64,000 nt of DNA from Novosphingobium meiothermophilum (GTDB lineage Bacteria > Pseudomonadota > Alphaproteobacteria > Sphingomonadales > Sphingomonadaceae), in NCBI RefSeq assembly GCF_003171715.1, contig NZ_QGHL01000015.1, forward strand, positions 1 through 64,000. Direction: 5' to 3'. Under the pieces are notes generated by a model. It had not been told where the DNA came from. It ran no database searches and was given only the letters and a program-made list of their open reading frames with translations. A program made the position numbers and the translations under genes. Position 1 is the stretch's first letter. Each line of letters begins with the position of its first letter. Positions 61,126 to 64,000 of this stretch are shown piece by piece.

Positions 61126-63489
61126 GTGACAAAACTATCTGCGCCTCAGGAAAATCCCGTTGCGGCCAAGCTGCCGATCCTTGCTGTGATCGGTCTGCGT
61201 GATCCTGAGGAAGGGGACTGGGGCCGCCTGCGCGGCTTGCAGTATTCCAGCCTTGCAAAGCTCACCTTTCCGCGCCTCATCGCCCATGTCATGGCGGCGC
61301 TTCTGGTTCTGCAAACCTATGGCCGCAGCGTCCATCTTGCCCTGCTGGTGGGATGGATGGCCTTGCTTGTGGGGGTGCTGATCTTCGGCGCGCGCTATGA
61401 TCGTTCGCTGGTCGATGCCGACCGGCGGCGGGTCAGCCGTCAGGAAATGCACCGGCAGAACCTAAGTTCGCTGGCTGTGGCGGCAGTCTGGTGCGTGCCG
61501 ATGCTGGTCTTTTCCGCCTTTGGCGACGCCGCGCAACGCATGACCTTGTGGACGGTGCTGGCCATGCTGATGACCGGCAGGGCCGTTACATTTGCAGCGC
61601 TGCCCATTGCCACGGTGCTCTTTGCGGGCGTGGTCGGCCTGTCTGCAATCCTGTCGTTCCTGTTCTGGGGGGAATATACGGCGGCGTCAGTCGCCGTGGC
61701 GTTCATCGTCATCGTCAGCGTGGGCGCTGTCGAAGCGGCGCGGACATTTCTTGGCGCGCGCGTGGCAGAGGCCGGGATGGCCGAGAAGGCGGAAGTCGTC
61801 TCGCTCCTGCTGCGCGAGTTCGAGGAAGGCGATGCCGACTGGCTGTGGCAGATCGATGCCACCCGCCGCGTGCGTTCGGTCAGTCCGCGCTTTGCCTTCG
61901 CGCTCGGCGAAGACCCCGAAGACGTGGAAGGCAAGCCTCTGATCCAGCTTATCGCCGGGCTGGCCTGGGAAAGCGGGCATTTCCATTCCAGCCTGCACGA
62001 TCTGGCCGAACGGCTGAAGCGGCGCGAAAGCTTTTCCAACCTGCTGGTGCGCGTGACGCTGCACGGCAACCATCGCTGGTGGGAACTTTCCGCATCCCCC
62101 AAGTTTGACGAGAACGGCACGTTCGTCGGATTTCGCGGAGTGGGGTCCGATGTTACCGAACAGCGCGAGAGCGCCGAAAAGATTGCCTATCTCGCGCGCT
62201 ACGACACTCTGACCGGCTTGCCCAACCGCCTGATGCTGACCGAAGCGCTGGGCGATGCGCTGGCCTATGCCGAGAAGTGGCGCACGTCCTGCGCGCTATT
62301 GATGATCGATCTGGATCGATTCAAGGCCATCAACGATACGCTGGGCCATCTGGTCGGCGATCAGCTGCTGTCGCTCGTTTCGGAGCGGATGAAGGCGGTG
62401 ATGCGCGCCAATGAGGTGTGCGGGCGCCTTGGCGGTGACGAGTTTGCAGTGGTCATCCGTGACGCGGCCGACGGGCGGCGTCTTGAGGAGCTTTCCGAGG
62501 CGATCATCGCCACGCTTTCACGTCCCTACGAGGTCGATCACCACACCCTCTATGTCGGGGCGAGTGTCGGTTCGGCAATCGGGCCGCGTGACGGTTCGAC
62601 GGTGGAAACCCTGCTGCGCAACGCCGATCTGGCGCTCTACCGGGCCAAGGACGAGGGCGGCGGGCGGCACTGCACCTATGAACCCTCGCTCCACGCCCAT
62701 GCCGAGGAACGCCGCAAGCTTGAGTTCTCGTTGCGGCACGCACTGGAACGCAATGAGTTCTCGCTGATGTATCAGCCGGTGGTCGATGCGATGACGGAGA
62801 GCGTGCTGAGCTTCGAGGCCCTGCTGCGCTGGACCAGCAGCGAGCACGGCTTTGTCAGCCCGGCAAAGTTCGTTCCGCTGGCTGAAGACACCCGGCTGAT
62901 CGTGCCGATTGGCGAATGGGTGCTGCGCACGGCCTGCCGCGAGGCAATGAACTGGCCGGAGCACGTCAAGATTGCGGTCAACGTATCGGGCGAACAGCTG
63001 CTCGATCCCTATTTTGCCGAAACCGTGGTTGGCGCGCTGACCAGCACCGGGCTTTCGCCGCATCGCCTTGAGATCGAGGTGACGGAGAGTATCTTCGTGC
63101 GCGACGGCACCACCGCGCAGATGACGCTGGAAAACCTGATGGGCATCGGTTGCGGCGTTGCTCTCGACGATTTCGGAACCGGCTATTCCTCGCTGGGCTA
63201 TCTGCGCAAGATGCGTTTCTCGACGATCAAGGTCGATCGCAGCTTCGTGCAGGGCGCGGCGAAGGATAATCCCGAAAGCCTTGCGATCTGCCGTGCCGTG
63301 GTGGCCATGGCCGACAGTCTGGAAATGTCGACTACCGCGGAAGGGGTCGAGACCGAACTGGAGCTCGAAGTGATCCGCCGTCTGGGCTGCAAGAAGATCC
63401 AGGGCTACTACTTCGGGCGCCCGATGAGCGCTGCCGATGCGCTCGCCCTGTTCAGCACGCCGCGCTTTCGGGAGCGGCTGGCAAGCTGA
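61126..63489 (+). CDS. Membrane-bound GGDEF-EAL protein with PAS domain
   Basis: This 787-residue protein starts at a GTG. The N-terminal region (about 45-200) has several hydrophobic helices, then a PAS-type sensor segment (about 225-345; GDADWLWQIDATRRVRSVSP). The diguanylate cyclase domain follows (about 355-520), with an intact GGDEF at about 436-440. The phosphodiesterase domain (about 530-785) has EAL at about 564-566 and DDFGTGYSSLGYL. Both active sites look intact, so it may make or break c-di-GMP depending on signal. It stands alone between aceA and purQ. Confidence 0.95.
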   Translation: MTKLSAPQENPVAAKLPILAVIGLRDPEEGDWGRLRGLQYSSLAKLTFPRLIAHVMAALLVLQTYGRSVHLALLVGWMALLVGVLIFGARYDRSLVDADRRRVSRQEMHRQNLSSLAVAAVWCVPMLVFSAFGDAAQRMTLWTVLAMLMTGRAVTFAALPIATVLFAGVVGLSAILSFLFWGEYTAASVAVAFIVIVSVGAVEAARTFLGARVAEAGMAEKAEVVSLLLREFEEGDADWLWQIDATRRVRSVSPRFAFALGEDPEDVEGKPLIQLIAGLAWESGHFHSSLHDLAERLKRRESFSNLLVRVTLHGNHRWWELSASPKFDENGTFVGFRGVGSDVTEQRESAEKIAYLARYDTLTGLPNRLMLTEALGDALAYAEKWRTSCALLMIDLDRFKAINDTLGHLVGDQLLSLVSERMKAVMRANEVCGRLGGDEFAVVIRDAADGRRLEELSEAIIATLSRPYEVDHHTLYVGASVGSAIGPRDGSTVETLLRNADLALYRAKDEGGGRHCTYEPSLHAHAEERRKLEFSLRHALERNEFSLMYQPVVDAMTESVLSFEALLRWTSSEHGFVSPAKFVPLAEDTRLIVPIGEWVLRTACREAMNWPEHVKIAVNVSGEQLLDPYFAETVVGALTSTGLSPHRLEIEVTESIFVRDGTTAQMTLENLMGIGCGVALDDFGTGYSSLGYLRKMRFSTIKVDRSFVQGAAKDNPESLAICRAVVAMADSLEMSTTAEGVETELELEVIRRLGCKKIQGYYFGRPMSAADALALFSTPRFRERLAS

Positions 63490-63513
63490 GACTCCGGCAA
63501 GCCGTCGCTGGTG

Positions 63514-64000
63514 TCAGGCGGAGACCAGCGAGCGCACCACGCTTTCGAACAGAGCGCGACCGTCGGTGCCGCCCTGCGCGGGTTCGATCATCCGTTCCGG
63601 ATGCGGCATCATGCCCAGCACATTGCCGCGCTCGTTCAGGATGCCGGCGATGTCGCGGGCCGAACCGTTGACCTGCTCGGCATAGCGGAAGGCCACCCGG
63701 CCTTCGGCCTCAAGGCGGTCAAGCGTGGCATCGTCGGCAAAATAGTTGCCATCGTGGTGCGCCACCGGAATGACAATGCGCTGGCCCGCTTCGTAGCCCG
63801 CGGTGAACAGCGACTGGCTGTTCTCTACCGTCAGCGCCACATCGCGGCAGACAAAGCGGATGCCAGCGTTGCGCATCAGCGCACCGGGCAGCAGGCCCGC
63901 CTCGGTCAGCACCTGAAAGCCATTGCAGACCCCCAGAACCGCCACGCCGCGTTCGGCCGCGCGGACTACCGCCTGCATCACCGGCGAACGAGCTGCCATC
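63514..64000 (-). CDS. purQ: FGAM synthase glutaminase subunit, C-terminal part (cut by window edge)
   Basis: The C-terminal roughly 162 residues of PurQ are visible; the start lies beyond base 64000. The class I amidotransferase nucleophile is in [19 protein letters not shown], and the catalytic His-Glu pair is in MMPHPERM. PurQ supplies ammonia to PurL in purine synthesis. The apparent ATG at 63999 is an internal methionine. The protein normally has about 220-230 residues, so about 60 are missing here. Confidence 0.95.
   Translation of the reverse strand, partial: MAARSPVMQAVVRAAERGVAVLGVCNGFQVLTEAGLLPGALMRNAGIRFVCRDVALTVENSQSLFTAGYEAGQRIVIPVAHHDGNYFADDATLDRLEAEGRVAFRYAEQVNGSARDIAGILNERGNVLGMMPHPERMIEPAQGGTDGRALFESVVRSLVSA

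Noticed and set aside
1..64000. CRISPR arrays, rRNA operons, riboswitch aptamers and a replication origin
   Set aside because: None was seen by eye on either strand; the repeats found are short tandem or inverted repeats only.

Overview
The window is GC-rich and tightly packed, and it looks like the chromosome of a sphingomonad (Alphaproteobacteria, Sphingomonadales, most likely Novosphingobium or a close relative). This rests on the gene content: MucR, a Fur without the CxxC pair, a class II DAHP synthase, the blocks hisB-H-A-F-E/HIT and ybgC-tolQRAB-pal, and a corC-ybeY-phoH-miaB-plsC-fur run. It also rests on the many small proteins that are recognisable but uncharacterised. The genus is an inference; no rRNA gene is present to confirm it.

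Region 1-6.6 kb is an accessory island on the 3' side of a tRNA-Ser(GGA) gene. It holds the end of an insertion sequence that has cut off hsdR, intact hsdS and hsdM, and an unusual trio: a DUF6471-like gene, an IS1595/ISXO2-type transposase, and a 182-residue protein of unknown function. Parts of the island are clearly AT-richer than the rest of the window.

Region 6.8-33.7 kb is mostly housekeeping: a DUF1489 protein, MgtE, cyclophilin, GltX, a small unknown protein with two Fur-box-like operators, NAD synthetase, PRPP synthetase, an AraC regulator, a HisN-like phosphatase, and a LysR regulator. The CorC/YbeY/PhoH/MiaB/PlsC/Fur run follows, then MucR, RimI, TsaB, Nfu, an FKBP, an M16 peptidase, three Tad-type pseudopilin/vWA genes and DAHP synthase.

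Region 33.7-43.8 kb is catabolic. A leftward operon (SDR, MFS carrier, ACAD11-like acyl-CoA dehydrogenase, zinc alcohol dehydrogenase, APH-fold kinase) faces a rightward one (two acyl-CoA dehydrogenases with an odd AT-rich 87-residue gene between them, then an SDR). The kinase and ACAD11-like dehydrogenase match the two halves of ACAD11, which suggests 4-hydroxyacyl-CoA breakdown. The shared promoter region carries a LiuR-like inverted repeat.

Region 43.8-54 kb holds gmk and sspB facing the histidine block, which contains a tiny PEP-CTERM-like gene, followed by the complete Tol-Pal operon with a clear terminator. Region 54-64 kb holds a J-domain protein, cca, a CoA-type Nudix hydrolase, a DUF1285 protein, a GNAT enzyme, a ScfR/RamB-type regulator facing isocitrate lyase across a 27-bp palindrome, a 52-residue gene after aceA, a membrane GGDEF-EAL protein, and the 3' part of purQ at the right edge. 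No gene-free stretch exceeds 300 bases, and no CRISPR array or rRNA was seen.
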